Shown here: positions 37,984 through 47,515 of the stretch, piece by piece
Numbering within the stretch: position 1 is the stretch's first letter
Layout: every line of letters starts with the position of its first letter
NCBI GenBank assembly: GCA_963697675.1
Contig: CAVOOW010000001.1
Coordinates: 62,001-126,000 of the forward strand
Reading direction: 5' to 3'
Length of the DNA stretch: 64,000 nt
Source of the DNA: CAVOOW01 sp963697675
GTDB lineage: Bacteria; Actinomycetota; Actinomycetes; JACCUZ01
Program-made: the position numbers and the translations under genes
Notes under the pieces: generated by a model
What the model saw: only the letters and a program-made list of their open reading frames with translations
What the model was told of the DNA's origin: nothing
Databases searched by the model: none

Positions 37984-38827
37984 ATGGCTCACAAGAAGGT
38001 ATTTCTGGTCACCGGTGCGGTCGAGGCATGGGCGTGGACATCGCGCAGGCGGCCCTGGCGGCCGGGCACGCGGTCGTCGCCACCGGCCGCAACCCCGAGC
38101 GAGTCACGTCTGCGCTCGGCGCGCATCGACGACCTGCTGGTCGGTCAAGCTCGACGTCACCGAGCGTCGACGACGCCAAGGCCGCCGTGCAGGCTGCGGT
38201 CGACCGGTTCGGCCGCATCGACGTACTGGTCAACAACGCCGGCAACTTCTACGCCGGGTTCTTCGAGGAGATCAGCCCTGAGGACTTCCGGGCGCAGGTC
38301 GAGACCACGCTGTTCGGTCCGCTGAACGTCACTCGCGCGGTGCTGCCCGTCATGCGCGCCCAGCGCTCGGGTCTCGTCGTGGCGATCTCGTCGACCGCCG
38401 GCATCTCCGGGCAGGAGTTCGTCTCGGCCTACGCGGCGTCGAAGTTCGCCGTCGAGGGCTGGATCGAGTCACTCACCCCTGAGGTCGCACCGTTCGGCAT
38501 CCGCACGATGCTGGTCGAGCCCGGCTTCTTCCGCACCGAGCTGCTGACGCCGGAGTCGACGACTACGCCGAGTCGTCGATCGACGACTACGCCGAGCGCA
38601 CCGCGGCGACCGTCACCGCATGGAACGGCATGAACGGCCGGCAAGGAGGTGACCCCGCCAAGCTCGCCAAGGCGCTGGTGCAGCTCGCGGGCCAGGAGGA
38701 GCCGCCGCTGCGCTGGGTCGCCGGCGCCGACGCCGTCGCGGTCGTCGAGCAGAAGGCCACGGATCTGCAGGCTCAGGTCGGCGCCTATCGCGAACTGTCC
38801 AGCAACCTCGCCCACGACGACGCCTGA
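37984..38827 (+). pseudogene. SDR-family NAD(P)-dependent oxidoreductase, frameshifted
   Basis: Joined frames give about 280 aa: VFLVTGA then GMGVDIAQAALAAG (Rossmann TGxxxGxG), LVNNAGNFYAGFF, catalytic Ser in VVAISSTAGISG, and YAASKFAVEGW for the Tyr-Lys pair. Frame changes at about 38025 (one G missing in the Gly-rich loop), 38130-38165 (two extra G) and 38560. The C-terminus WVAGADAVAVVEQKATDL ends at 38827. Divergent from the XRE/MmyB regulator, a common actinobacterial arrangement. Confidence 0.75.
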
Positions 38828-38868
38828 CCACGTGCGGGACACTGTTCATCCCTAGCTCCGGAGTTGAC

Positions 38869-39831
38869 GTGGATCGACTGCAGGACACGGCCGTCGGCGC
38901 GGTCACCGTCGTGGGCAGCGCCAACGCCGACCTGGTGCTGCCGGTCGCTCACCTGCCCTCCCCCGGCGAGACCGTCCTCGCCGATGGTCGTCGGATGAGC
39001 CCGGGTGGCAAGGGCCTCAACCAGGCGGTGGCCGTCGCGCGAGCCGGCTGCCGGACCCGATTCGTCGCAGCGCTCGGCGCCGATGCCGAGGGCGCATTGC
39101 TGCGCGAGGCACTCGCCGACGAGGACATCGATGTTGCCGTGCGGACAGCCGATGCGCCGACCGGCCTGGCCGTCGTGATGGTCGACGCCGCCGGCGAGAA
39201 CTCGATCGTCGTCGTCCCTGGCGCCAATGCCGAGCTGCGCGACCTGACCACCGGAGAGCTGACGGCCATCACCGACTCCACTGTGCTGCTGATGCAGCTC
39301 GAGATTCCGCTGCCCACCGTGACCGCAGCAGCTCGCGCCGCCAAGGACGCGGGATTGACCGTCGTGCTCAACGCCGCACCCGCCACCGCCCTGGACGACG
39401 AGCTGCTCAGCTGTGTGGACGTGCTCATCGTCAACGAGGGCGAGGCCCGCGCCTTGGTCGCGTCGGACACCTCGCTGGCAGGTGACGACACACGCGAGCT
39501 CGACGAACTCATCGACGCGCTGCTGGTCAGGGTGCCGACGGTCGTGGTCACGCTGGGCGCCGCCGGCGCCGTGCAGCGCGGCCGGGACGGCTCACGACAC
39601 AGCGAGCCCGGACGTCGCGTCACCGTGGTCGACACGACGGGCGCGGGAGACACGTTCGCCGGCTACCTGGCGGCTTCGCTGGCTGCTCACTCCGCGCTGC
39701 CCGACGCGATGCGGCGAGCAACGGCTGCAGCAGCCCTGTGCGTGCAGCGACCTGGCGCCGTACCCGCCGTGCCGCGCCACGACGAGGTCGATGCCCTGCT
39801 GCTCAACCCTCGCGGGTCGCGTACGGACTAA
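38869..39831 (+). CDS. rbsK: ribokinase (PfkB family)
   Basis: A 320-aa PfkB sugar kinase. The first signature is MSPGGKGLNQAVAVARAG near residue 43 and the second DTTGAGDTFAGYLAASL near 257, whose Asp is the catalytic base. GSANADLVLPVAHLPSPGE at the start is typical of ribokinase. It should phosphorylate D-ribose or a related sugar with ATP. No ribose transporter lies nearby. GTG start; its last four bases overlap the convergent hydrolase gene. Confidence 0.85.
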   Translation: MDRLQDTAVGAVTVVGSANADLVLPVAHLPSPGETVLADGRRMSPGGKGLNQAVAVARAGCRTRFVAALGADAEGALLREALADEDIDVAVRTADAPTGLAVVMVDAAGENSIVVVPGANAELRDLTTGELTAITDSTVLLMQLEIPLPTVTAAARAAKDAGLTVVLNAAPATALDDELLSCVDVLIVNEGEARALVASDTSLAGDDTRELDELIDALLVRVPTVVVTLGAAGAVQRGRDGSRHSEPGRRVTVVDTTGAGDTFAGYLAASLAAHSALPDAMRRATAAAALCVQRPGAVPAVPRHDEVDALLLNPRGSRTD

Positions 39832-40421
39832 TCAGCCACCCGGTCGAGGAACTCGCGCGAGCGCTGCACCACGAGCGCCGCCGCGTCCGCGTCGTACGAC
39901 GGCAGCGAGCTGTCGGTGAACAGGTGCTTGTCGCCCGGGTAGACGAACAGCTCGGCGAGCCCGGGCCCGACCGTCTCGACCAGCTCGCGGGCGGCGTCGA
40001 TGTCGCCCTCCAACCCGAAGAACGGGTCCTTGTCCATGCCGTGGATCTGCACCGGCACCCCGTCCGGCCACGGCCCGAAAGCCCAGTCGCCCGTGATCGG
40101 GATGCAGGCCTCGTAGAGCAGCGCGCCGCGCGCCCCAGGCCGGGTCTGGGCGAACTGCTGAGCCGTCGCCTCACCGAAGGAGAAGCCGGCATAGACCAGG
40201 CCCGCGGGCAGGTCGGCCACCGCCTGGTCAGCGCGCTTGCCGAGCACGTCGTCCCCGATGCTCCGGACGTAGGCCATGCCGTCGTCGATGGTCGCCGGTC
40301 GCTCACCGTCGAACAGGTCCGGCGTGTGCACGGTGTGCCCACCGGCGCGCAGCTCTTCGGCGAACGCGCGGATGCCGTCGGTGAGTCCCTGCACATGGTG
40401 GAACAACACGACTTCGGTCAT
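39828..40421 (-). CDS. dienelactone hydrolase family protein
   Basis: A 197-aa alpha/beta hydrolase. The nucleophile is a serine in YAGFSFGEATAQQ near residue 100 where dienelactone hydrolase has a cysteine; the catalytic Asp and His fit HGMDKDPFF and YPGDKHLFTDSS. It probably cleaves an ester or lactone; substrate unknown. CAGGAG sits seven bases before the ATG. Confidence 0.83.
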   Translation of the reverse strand: MTEVVLFHHVQGLTDGIRAFAEELRAGGHTVHTPDLFDGERPATIDDGMAYVRSIGDDVLGKRADQAVADLPAGLVYAGFSFGEATAQQFAQTRPGARGALLYEACIPITGDWAFGPWPDGVPVQIHGMDKDPFFGLEGDIDAARELVETVGPGLAELFVYPGDKHLFTDSSLPSYDADAAALVVQRSREFLDRVAD

Positions 40422-40499
40422 CTCTACACTCCTGTCATCGGACGACGGTGGATCGAATGATCCAAGACCTTAGAGTGGTTCAGATCTGCCGGCTGACCG

Positions 40500-41108
40500 T
40501 CAGGGGCTGATCAACCCTCGCTGGATCGTGGCGAGGAGCAGGACGAGGGTCGCCTCGCGCATCTCGGGCGGCATTTCGCGCAGCGGTCCGTGCAGGTGCA
40601 GCATCGCGAACCCGTGCACTGCCGCCCAGCAGACCACGTCGGCACCCTCACGGCGCGCCGCAGTCAACACACCGGCGTCGACGAGCTCGTCGAGCACGCG
40701 GCCGAGCACGCCATAGGGCCCCGTCGTCTCGGGACCGGACGCCCGGACCGGGTGGGCTTCCTGCGTGGCGAAGGCGACGTCGAACAGGCCGGGCTCGGCC
40801 AGCGCGAAGTAGACGTAGGCCCGGCCGACCTCGCCCAGCCGGCGGCGCGCCCTCAGCTCCGGTTTCTTCGACGTCACAGTGGCGATGCGCTGCTCCATCG
40901 CCTGCTCGAGCTGGTCCATGGCCACCGACGCGACCTCGGAAAGCAGCTCCTCGCGGTCGGCGAAGTGCCGGTAGGCCGCGTTGTGCGACACCCCCGTCTG
41001 CCGGGCCACCTCGCGCAGCACGACGCCATCCGGCCCGCTGACCCGAGCGAGTTCGACAGCAGCCTCCACCAGAGCTGGTCGGAGGTTGCCGTGATGGTAG
41101 GTGCTCAC
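40500..41108 (-). CDS. TetR/AcrR family regulator (WHG domain)
   Basis: A 202-aa regulator. The helix-turn-helix is VVLREVARQTGVSHNAAYRHFADREEL near residue 30 and the C-terminal domain has the WHG layout. A GTG at 41108 is chosen because TACGAT lies exactly seven bases upstream, giving a leaderless start; the ATG at 41117 is the alternative but overlaps the -10 box. It most likely represses the divergent efflux gene through the palindrome at 41127-41145 and also its own promoter. Confidence 0.85.
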   Translation of the reverse strand: MSTYHHGNLRPALVEAAVELARVSGPDGVVLREVARQTGVSHNAAYRHFADREELLSEVASVAMDQLEQAMEQRIATVTSKKPELRARRRLGEVGRAYVYFALAEPGLFDVAFATQEAHPVRASGPETTGPYGVLGRVLDELVDAGVLTAARREGADVVCWAAVHGFAMLHLHGPLREMPPEMREATLVLLLATIQRGLISP

Positions 41109-41126
41109 GAATCCCATCGTAGCGCG

Positions 41127-41145
41127 ATGTTGACAGCGGCAACAT
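41127..41145. promoter_or_regulatory. candidate TetR operator (19-bp palindrome)
   Basis: ATGTTGACAGCGGCAACAT is an inverted repeat of ATGTTG and CAACAT around a 7-bp centre. It overlaps the -35 of the efflux promoter and lies upstream of the tetR -10 box, so one site could control both genes. Confidence 0.65.
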
Positions 41146-41158
41146 TCTGCCGTCTACT
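41130..41158 (+). promoter_or_regulatory. sigma-70-type promoter of the MFS gene
   Basis: TTGACA (41130-41135) and TCTACT (41153-41158) are separated by exactly 17 bases. Transcription should begin near 41165, giving a leader of about 30 nt that carries the GAGGTGAT ribosome-binding site. Confidence 0.65.
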
Positions 41159-41195
41159 TAATGTTGTCAGTGTCCACTTCTCGCGAGGTGATCCC

Positions 41196-42728
41196 GTGAA
41201 AAGCAAGCTCGCCATCCTGTTCGCCGTCTGTGCGGCCGTACTGGCCATCAACCTCGACACGACCATCGTCAACGTGGCGCTGCCGAGCATCTCCGAGGAG
41301 CTCGACGCCGGCACGCGCCAGCTGCAGTGGATCGTCGATGGCTACAACCTGGCCTTCGCGGCGCTCGTCCTGGCCGCGGGAAGCCTTTCGGACCGCTATG
41401 GACGCCGCCCGGCCCTGATCCTCGGCCTGGTCGGATTCGCCGCCGCCAGCGCCGCCGGCGCCCTGGTCACCTCCGCCGAGGCGCTCGTGCTCGCGCGGAT
41501 CGCGATGGGCACGTTCGCCGCGCTGATCTTCCCCACCACCCTGTCGATCATCAGCAACACATTCCGCGACCGGAAGCAGCGGGCCGGTGCGCTCGGCCTC
41601 TGGGGCGCAGTCGTCGGCATCGGGGTGGCCGCCGGCCCGGTGACGGGCGGAGCGCTGCTCGAACACTTCTACTGGGGCAGCGTCTTCTGGGCACTCGTAC
41701 CCCTCGCGCTGCTGGCCGCCCTGGCGGCCTACCTGGTCGTGCCCGAGTCACGCGACCCGCGGGTCCCCAGCCTGGACCTCGCCGGTCTCGCGCTGTCGAT
41801 AGCGATGCTGGGCACGCTGACCTACACGATCATCGAAGGCCCCGGACACGGCTGGAGCTCCACAACGACTCTCGGCGGCTTCGCTCTCAGCGCGCTCCTG
41901 CTCCTGGCCTTCATCGGCGTCGAACGCCGAGTGGCTCACCCGATGCTGGACGTGTCGCTGTTCCGGGACCGCCGCTTCAGCGCAGCAAGCGGCGCGGTGA
42001 CAGTCACGTTCTTCGCCCTGTTCGGATTCATCTTCCTGATCACTCAGTACTTCCAGTTCATCCGCGGCTACAGCACCCTCTCCACGGGTGCCCGCATCCT
42101 GCCCGTCGCGATCAGCATCGCCGCCGCCTCGGTGATCGGTGCCGCCCTCGCCCCACGCATCGGCACCAAGGCCGTCGTGACCACGGGACTCGTGTTCTTC
42201 GGCTCGGCGTTCCTCTGGATCTCGACCGTCAGCGTCGACGCCCCCTACGCCACCGTGATCGTGCCGCAGATGATCATGATGGGCATCGGCATGGGCCTGA
42301 TCTCCACCCCGGCCACCGAGTCGATCCTGCTGGTGCTGCCGCCGGCCCGAGCCGGCGTCGGCTCGGCCGTGAACGACGCCACCCGTGAGCTGGGCGGCAC
42401 CCTGGGGGTCGCCGTCGTCGGCTCCATCTTCTCGTCCGTCTACGCCGCGCACCTCGCCGACGGACTCTTCGGCCAACAGCCGGCAGGCGTCCTGACCCAG
42501 GCTCAGAACTCGGTTCAGGCAGCCCAGTCGGTCAGTGCCGGTTCCTCCCAGCTGACCGCGGCCGTGCAGAACGCATTCATGGCGGGGCTGAGCACGTCGG
42601 CCCTCGTCATCGGCTTGCTCTGCCTCACCGCGGCGGTCGCCGCCTTGGTGGCGCTGCCGGGGCGGCTCGCCCGCGACAACGACACCGACGTCGACACCGA
42701 CGTCGATGTCGTCCCGATCGCGGCATGA
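41196..42728 (+). CDS. DHA2 family MFS drug transporter
   Basis: A 510-aa, 14-helix major facilitator. The A-motif is GSLSDRYGRRPALI near residue 65; NLDTTIVNVALPSI in helix 1 is the classic drug:H+ antiporter-2 signature. A short acidic tail (DTDVDTDVDVV) ends the protein. GAGGTGAT precedes the GTG. Paired with a divergent TetR repressor, so efflux is probably induced by the exported compound; the substrate cannot be read. Confidence 0.9.
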   Translation: MKSKLAILFAVCAAVLAINLDTTIVNVALPSISEELDAGTRQLQWIVDGYNLAFAALVLAAGSLSDRYGRRPALILGLVGFAAASAAGALVTSAEALVLARIAMGTFAALIFPTTLSIISNTFRDRKQRAGALGLWGAVVGIGVAAGPVTGGALLEHFYWGSVFWALVPLALLAALAAYLVVPESRDPRVPSLDLAGLALSIAMLGTLTYTIIEGPGHGWSSTTTLGGFALSALLLLAFIGVERRVAHPMLDVSLFRDRRFSAASGAVTVTFFALFGFIFLITQYFQFIRGYSTLSTGARILPVAISIAAASVIGAALAPRIGTKAVVTTGLVFFGSAFLWISTVSVDAPYATVIVPQMIMMGIGMGLISTPATESILLVLPPARAGVGSAVNDATRELGGTLGVAVVGSIFSSVYAAHLADGLFGQQPAGVLTQAQNSVQAAQSVSAGSSQLTAAVQNAFMAGLSTSALVIGLLCLTAAVAALVALPGRLARDNDTDVDTDVDVVPIAA

Positions 42729-42752
42729 AACCCGCCGCCACCTCGCGTGGCC

Positions 42753-42977
42753 TCAGCCGAGACGTCTGACCAATTGCCGGCGGTGCCACCACTGGTCGAT
42801 CTCGACGAGCGGCACCATCCAGTCCCCCGGCCGGTCCGGGTGCGAGGTGGATGCCTGCAGCTCCCGGTCGGTCACCGCCTGGACGACCACGGCGAGTGGG
42901 AGACCGGCGTACTCGGCCGCCAATTGCAGGTCGACCCAGTTGTTCGCGGCCAGGGCTGTGAAGGGGGATAAGTCCAT
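42753..42977 (-). CDS. small helix-turn-helix-like hypothetical protein
   Basis: A 74-aa ORF with WVDLQLAAEYAGLPLAVVVQAV, which looks like a MerR/excisionase-type winged helix, and a Trp-rich C-terminus (WMVPLVEIDQWWHRRQL). It may bind DNA. No mobile element is near it. Weak CAGG site before the ATG. Confidence 0.5.
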   Translation of the reverse strand: MDLSPFTALAANNWVDLQLAAEYAGLPLAVVVQAVTDRELQASTSHPDRPGDWMVPLVEIDQWWHRRQLVRRLG

Positions 42978-43278
42978 GACCTGTTGATCGACGCCGCTTG
43001 ACCTGCGCTTGACCGCTAGATGGGTGATTCGATATCAACCGAACGGCGCGGGCACCTCGTACGAACGGTGTCCCGCAGCGCAAACGGCCGGGCGCGCACG
43101 CGCGTACGCCGGAGTGACACGTGGGTGCTGGCCACACGATCGCGGGGGTGGGCACCAGCTCTGGACCGGGTTGGCACCGGCAGTTGGTGGGCCAGCTCAA
43201 TGGGGCGGTGGCCCGCCCTCGGCTTTCCTGAACGTACGCCGCCCATCTGGGTGGCGAACTACGTCCAGGAGCAAACAC
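42978..43278. other. intergenic leader before the ABC exporter
   Basis: This gap of about 300 nt between divergent genes should hold the exporter promoter. A possible promoter is TTGACC at 43009 followed 18 bases later by TATCAA. I see no confident ORF or RNA structure. Confidence 0.4.
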
Positions 43279-44034
43279 ATGACACCCCTTGCCACCACCA
43301 CCACCTTCACGCGCTCGGCCGCGCGAGCGGAGAACGTCAGCAAGTCCTATGGAGCCGGCGACGCCGCCGTCCATGCGCTCGACAACGTGAGCGTCGGCCT
43401 GGCCGCCGGTGAGTTCACTGCGATCATGGGGCCGTCCGGCTCAGGCAAATCGACGCTGCTGCACGTGCTCGCCGGCCTTGACCGACCGACGGCCGGCGAG
43501 ATCTACGTGGGCGACACGGAGATCACCAAGCTCAAGGACAAGGCGCTGACCCTGCTGCGTCGAGACCAGATCGGGTTCATCTTCCAGTCGTTCAACCTGC
43601 TGCCGACGCTGACAGCAGCCGAGAACATCGTGCTGCCGATCCGCATCGCCGGGCGCAAGCCGGATGAGCTCTGGGTGAAGTCGATCGTCGAGACCGTCGG
43701 CCTGACAGAACGGTTGCACCACAAACCGTCGCAGCTCTCGGGAGGTCAGCAGCAGCGCGTTGCTGCCGCGCGGGCTCTCGCGAGTCGGCCGCAGATCGTC
43801 TTCGCTGACGAGCCGACCGGTGCCCTGGACTCACGCTCCGGCGCCGAGCTGCTCAGGTTCCTGCGCAACGCGGTCAAGGACCTCGGCCAGACCGTCGTCA
43901 TGGTCACCCACGACCCGGTCGCGGCGAGCTATGCAGACCGTGTCCTGTTCCTCGCCGACGGCAAGATCGTCGACGAGATGGCCAACCCGACCGCCGACTC
44001 CGTGCTCGACTACATGAAGCACCTGGGGGCCTGA
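43279..44034 (+). CDS. ABC transporter ATP-binding protein (MacB type)
   Basis: A 251-aa ATPase. Walker A GPSGSGKST, Q-loop FIFQSFNLLPTL, signature LSGGQQQRVA, Walker B IVFADEPTGALD and H-loop VMVTHD are all intact. This is the ATPase class that partners with FtsX-fold permeases such as MacB or LolCDE-type mechanotransmission systems. AGGAG precedes the ATG. The permease gene starts four bases after its stop. Confidence 0.92.
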   Translation: MTPLATTTTFTRSAARAENVSKSYGAGDAAVHALDNVSVGLAAGEFTAIMGPSGSGKSTLLHVLAGLDRPTAGEIYVGDTEITKLKDKALTLLRRDQIGFIFQSFNLLPTLTAAENIVLPIRIAGRKPDELWVKSIVETVGLTERLHHKPSQLSGGQQQRVAAARALASRPQIVFADEPTGALDSRSGAELLRFLRNAVKDLGQTVVMVTHDPVAASYADRVLFLADGKIVDEMANPTADSVLDYMKHLGA

Positions 44035-44038
44035 CGTC

Positions 44039-46576
44039 ATGTTCGCCGCCACCATCAGAGGGATGGTCACGCACAAGCTGCGACTCGCCCTCACCACATT
44101 GTCCATCGCGCTCGGCGTCGCGTTCGTCGCCGGCACGCTCATCCTCACCGACACCATGACGCTGGCGTTCGACCAGCTCTTCGGCAAGATCTCCAAGGGC
44201 ACCGACGCCGTCGTACGCCAGGAGGCCGCGTACAAGTCGGCCGATGCCAGCCGCGGGCCCATCTCCGACAAGGTCCTCGACCAGGTCCGCAAGGTCGACG
44301 GCGTCCGCGCCGCCGAGGGCACCATCAGCGGCTATGCACTGATGCTCGACAAGGACGGCAAAGCCATCCACTCGGCTCCCAGCACTCCGACCATCGGCGC
44401 CAACCTGCCGAAGGACAAGGTGCTGAGCGGCGACATCGAGGTCCACTCGGGCCATGCCCCGGTCGGCCCGCGCGAGGTCGTGATCGACGCCAGCTCGGCG
44501 GAGAAGCACCACATCGCGCTGGGCTCCACGATCAAGGTCCTGTTCCACGGTCCGACGCAGAAGTTCACCGTCGTCGGCACCGCCACGTTCGGCGGGGAGA
44601 AGAGCTTCGGTGGCATGACCACCGCGTTCTTCGACACGAACACCGCGCAGAAGGTCCTCGGCACGCCGGGCACCTTCGAGGAGATCCACGTCAGCGCAGC
44701 CACAGGCGTCAGCCAGGCCGAACTGACGAAACGAATCAACGCTGTCATCCCCGATGACGCCGAGGCGTTGACCGGCAAGGCGGTCACCAAGGAGACCTCC
44801 GACGACATCAAGGAGGGTCTGAGCCTGATCAACAAGATGTTCCTCGTCTTCGCAGGCGTCGCCCTGTTCGTCGGCTCGTTCATCATCTGGAACACCTTCA
44901 CGATGATCGTCAGCCAACGCTCGCGGGAGATCGCGCTGCTGCGTGCGGTCGGCGCCACACGCCGTCAGGTGATGCGCAACCTGCTGACCGAGGCCGTGCT
45001 GCTCGGCATCGGTGCGTCGTTCGTCGGCATCGGTCTCGGGGTCGGCGTCGCCAAGGGGCTCAGTGCCCTCATGAGCGCCGTCGGTTTCACCCTGCCGAGT
45101 GCGTCGATGCAGATCAAGCCGGGCACCATCTGGGCGTCGCTGCTGGTCGGCACGATCGTGACCGTCGTCGCGTCCCTCGTTCCGGCCCGCCGGGCGACCA
45201 AGGTTCTGCCGGTGGAAGCGCTCCGCGAGGCGACGCCAGGCTCACGCCCGCCGTCGAAGAAGCGGCTGGCGATCGGCACCCTGACGTTCCTCGGCGGAGT
45301 GGCCGCCATGCTCGGCGCGCTGTCCGGTGGGGCCAACGCAAAGCTCCTCATCATCGGTCTACCGGCAACACTCATCGGCGTCCTGACGCTGGCACCGGTC
45401 GCGGCCCGTCCGCTTGCCGCCGCCATCGGGTGGCCGCTGCGACTGCGGGGTGTGCAGGGCGACCTGGCGAGGCAGAACGCGATGCGCAACCCGCGTCGTA
45501 CGGCTTCGACTGCAACGGCCCTGATGATCGGCCTGACCCTCGTCGTCAGCGTTGGTGTGTTCGCCGGATCCATGAAGACCTGGGTCGGTGACACGGTCGC
45601 TTCGTCAACGAAGGCCGACCTGTTCGTCTCGCGGGCCAGCGTCACCGGTGAGGGGTTCAGCGCCGATGTCGCGAAGGTCGTGGCGGGCGTGCCCGGAGTC
45701 AAGACCGTCTCCCCGATGAGCTATGGCGAGGCTCGCTTTGCCGGGGCCGGTAGCCCGTTCTCATCGGTCGACCCCAAGACGGTCGAGGACGTCGTCAAGC
45801 TCGACGTGTCCTCTGGCTCGGCCAAGGACCTCGGAGATGACGGGGTTCTCGTGTCCAAGACCGTGGCCACGGCACACGGCTGGAAGGTGGGCGACTCGGT
45901 CACGGCGGAGTTCGTGGCAACCGGCAAGCAGAGTTTCCACGTGGTCGGCATCTTCGACCGCGAGGACGGCTTCGTCGAGAGTCCCTACGTCATCAGCCTC
46001 GCTGCCCAGCAGGCGAACTCGGGACCGGTACTGCACAGCACCGGCCTCGTGCTGCTCGACGACGGTGTGGACGCAGGCGCGGAGCAGAAGCTCATTGCAA
46101 ACGCCATCGAGGACCACCCGGACGCCAAGATCCTCACCGGGAAGGAGTTCCAGGAGGAGCGAGCGGGCCTGATCGACAAGCTGGTCATCTTCATCCTCGT
46201 GATGCTGGCTCTTGCCGTCATCATCGCCTTGCTCGGCATCGTGAACACGCTGGCGCTCTCGGTGTACGAACGCACTCGCGAGCTCGGCCTGCTCCGTGCG
46301 GTCGGCATGACGAGGGCCCAGGTTCGCGCGATGGTGCGCTGGGAGTCGGTGGTCATCTCGCTCATCGGCGCGCTGGCCGGCGCGGCGCTCGGTCTGGGTC
46401 TGGGAGTGGCGCTGTCGAAGGCGGCACTCGACCAGAGCATCGGTGAGATCCCGATCCCGTGGCCCAACCTGACGATGTACGTCGTCGCGGCTGCGGTCGC
46501 GGGCGTGCTCGCCGCCATCGGCCCGGCTCGCTCGGCCGCGAAGGTCGACGTTCTGAAGGCGGTGGTCACCGACTGA
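44039..46576 (+). CDS. ABC transporter permease (FtsX/MacB family)
   Basis: An 845-aa permease with two FtsX modules: N-terminal helix (LRLALTTLSIALGVAFVAG), a large extracytoplasmic domain, three helices around residues 270-400, a second helix and periplasmic domain, then three C-terminal helices from about 710. Repeated motifs REIALLRAVGATRRQVMRN and RELGLLRAVGMTRAQVRAM mark the two halves. It probably exports a peptide or lipid-linked compound. Length is normal for actinobacterial two-module permeases. Confidence 0.9.
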   Translation: MFAATIRGMVTHKLRLALTTLSIALGVAFVAGTLILTDTMTLAFDQLFGKISKGTDAVVRQEAAYKSADASRGPISDKVLDQVRKVDGVRAAEGTISGYALMLDKDGKAIHSAPSTPTIGANLPKDKVLSGDIEVHSGHAPVGPREVVIDASSAEKHHIALGSTIKVLFHGPTQKFTVVGTATFGGEKSFGGMTTAFFDTNTAQKVLGTPGTFEEIHVSAATGVSQAELTKRINAVIPDDAEALTGKAVTKETSDDIKEGLSLINKMFLVFAGVALFVGSFIIWNTFTMIVSQRSREIALLRAVGATRRQVMRNLLTEAVLLGIGASFVGIGLGVGVAKGLSALMSAVGFTLPSASMQIKPGTIWASLLVGTIVTVVASLVPARRATKVLPVEALREATPGSRPPSKKRLAIGTLTFLGGVAAMLGALSGGANAKLLIIGLPATLIGVLTLAPVAARPLAAAIGWPLRLRGVQGDLARQNAMRNPRRTASTATALMIGLTLVVSVGVFAGSMKTWVGDTVASSTKADLFVSRASVTGEGFSADVAKVVAGVPGVKTVSPMSYGEARFAGAGSPFSSVDPKTVEDVVKLDVSSGSAKDLGDDGVLVSKTVATAHGWKVGDSVTAEFVATGKQSFHVVGIFDREDGFVESPYVISLAAQQANSGPVLHSTGLVLLDDGVDAGAEQKLIANAIEDHPDAKILTGKEFQEERAGLIDKLVIFILVMLALAVIIALLGIVNTLALSVYERTRELGLLRAVGMTRAQVRAMVRWESVVISLIGALAGAALGLGLGVALSKAALDQSIGEIPIPWPNLTMYVVAAAVAGVLAAIGPARSAAKVDVLKAVVTD

Positions 46577-46711
46577 CAAGTGGCCGGCACGTGACGACGA
46601 GGTCGGTCACCGAGGGGCATTCGCTCTCCTGGTGACCGGCCTCGTCGGCGGCGCGCTCGCGCGTACGCACTCATGCTTGGATGTTGACGCGACGGCGTGA
46701 GGAGGCAGGGA

Positions 46712-47095
46712 TTGGCGTACGAGGTGGTGGTTTCCGCCCAGGCCGCGCACCCGACGATCGTGGTCGCGGCAACGACAACATGGCAGGAATTCCCGGGCTT
46801 GTGGAAAGGCATGTTGGACGAGGTCTGGGGTTTCGTCGCAGCTGCGGGGCTCGATCGCGGATGCCGGAACGTCATGCTGTATCTGGATGACGTGCCCAGT
46901 GTCGAGATCGGCGTCGAGTTGCTCGAGCCGTGTCAGCCGGTTGGCCGTGTGGTGGTGTCGACGCTTCCCGCGGGGCGGGCAGCGGGCACAGTGCATCCGC
47001 GGGCCGTATCAGGGCCTGGGCTCAGCCCACCGGGCGGTGATCGAGTTTTGTGCATCGCACGGCCTGGAAGCTCGCTGGTCCGCGCTGGGAGATGA
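46712..47095 (+). pseudogene. GyrI-like / AraC-type effector-binding domain protein, truncated and frameshifted
   Basis: The first part (AYEVVVSAQAAHPTIVVAATTTW, MLYLDDVPSVEIGVELLEP, VVVSTLPAGRAAGTVH) is a GyrI-like domain. At about 46998 the frame changes, and the family-specific GPYQGLGSAHRAVIEFCASHG continues in another frame. The sequence then stops matching near LEARWSALGDD, before the domain should end. TTG 46712 has GAGGCAGGGA upstream. The lost 3' end coincides with the lost 3' end of the convergent flavoprotein gene. Confidence 0.55.
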
Positions 47096-47443
47096 TACGG
47101 CCACGCACCGCGGAGGACCCTGCGAAGGCTGCGAGACCGACAGTTCTGGTCGACGTTCGGCGTCGGGCACCATCCTTGCCCTCCCGGTGAGATACACGGC
47201 AGCGGTGTTGCCGACGGTGGCGGTGCTGTCGAACACGACGGCGACGACGTCGGGTCGAGCGGCGAGGTTCTGGGAATGCGTGGCCTCCGGGGAGGACACC
47301 CAGTAGACGTCGCGGTAGTCGTCGTGCGTGTAGTAGACGGGTGAGACGCGAGGGCGGCCGTCGGCCTCGGTCGTGCCGAGGGTCATGTACCGGTTCTGGT
47401 CGAGCACGCGCTTTGCCTGGTGGCGCAGAAAGTCATCTGACAT
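47009..47443 (-). pseudogene. pyridoxamine 5'-phosphate oxidase family protein, 3' end replaced
   Basis: A split-barrel flavoprotein: RVLDQNRYMTLGTTEADGRP, VSPVYYTHDDYRDVYWVSS, HSQNLAARPDVVAVVFDS and AVYLTGRARMVPD. From about 47165 onward the sequence is Ser/Pro-rich and antisense to the GyrI-like gene, so the proper last 30-40 residues are missing. It may be non-functional. Confidence 0.55.
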
Positions 47444-47462
47444 CGTCGTGTCACCCAACTTG

Positions 47463-47515
47463 TCGGTTACTGCATGATCGACTTTGAAGAGCGAGGGTGG
47501 TCGGCGCGTCAGGAG
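47463..47515. repeat. dispersed repeat, copy A
   Basis: Copy A shares 27 identical bases with copy B from TCGGTTACTGCATGATCGAC onward, then a similar G-rich stretch ending GTCAGGAG. It lies 20 bases upstream of the truncated flavoprotein gene and runs into the 3' end of the first RTX-type gene. Confidence 0.75.

Noticed and set aside
41127..41145. Rho-independent terminator
   Set aside because: The hairpin arms are only six bases and it overlaps a good promoter between divergent genes, so an operator is the better reading.
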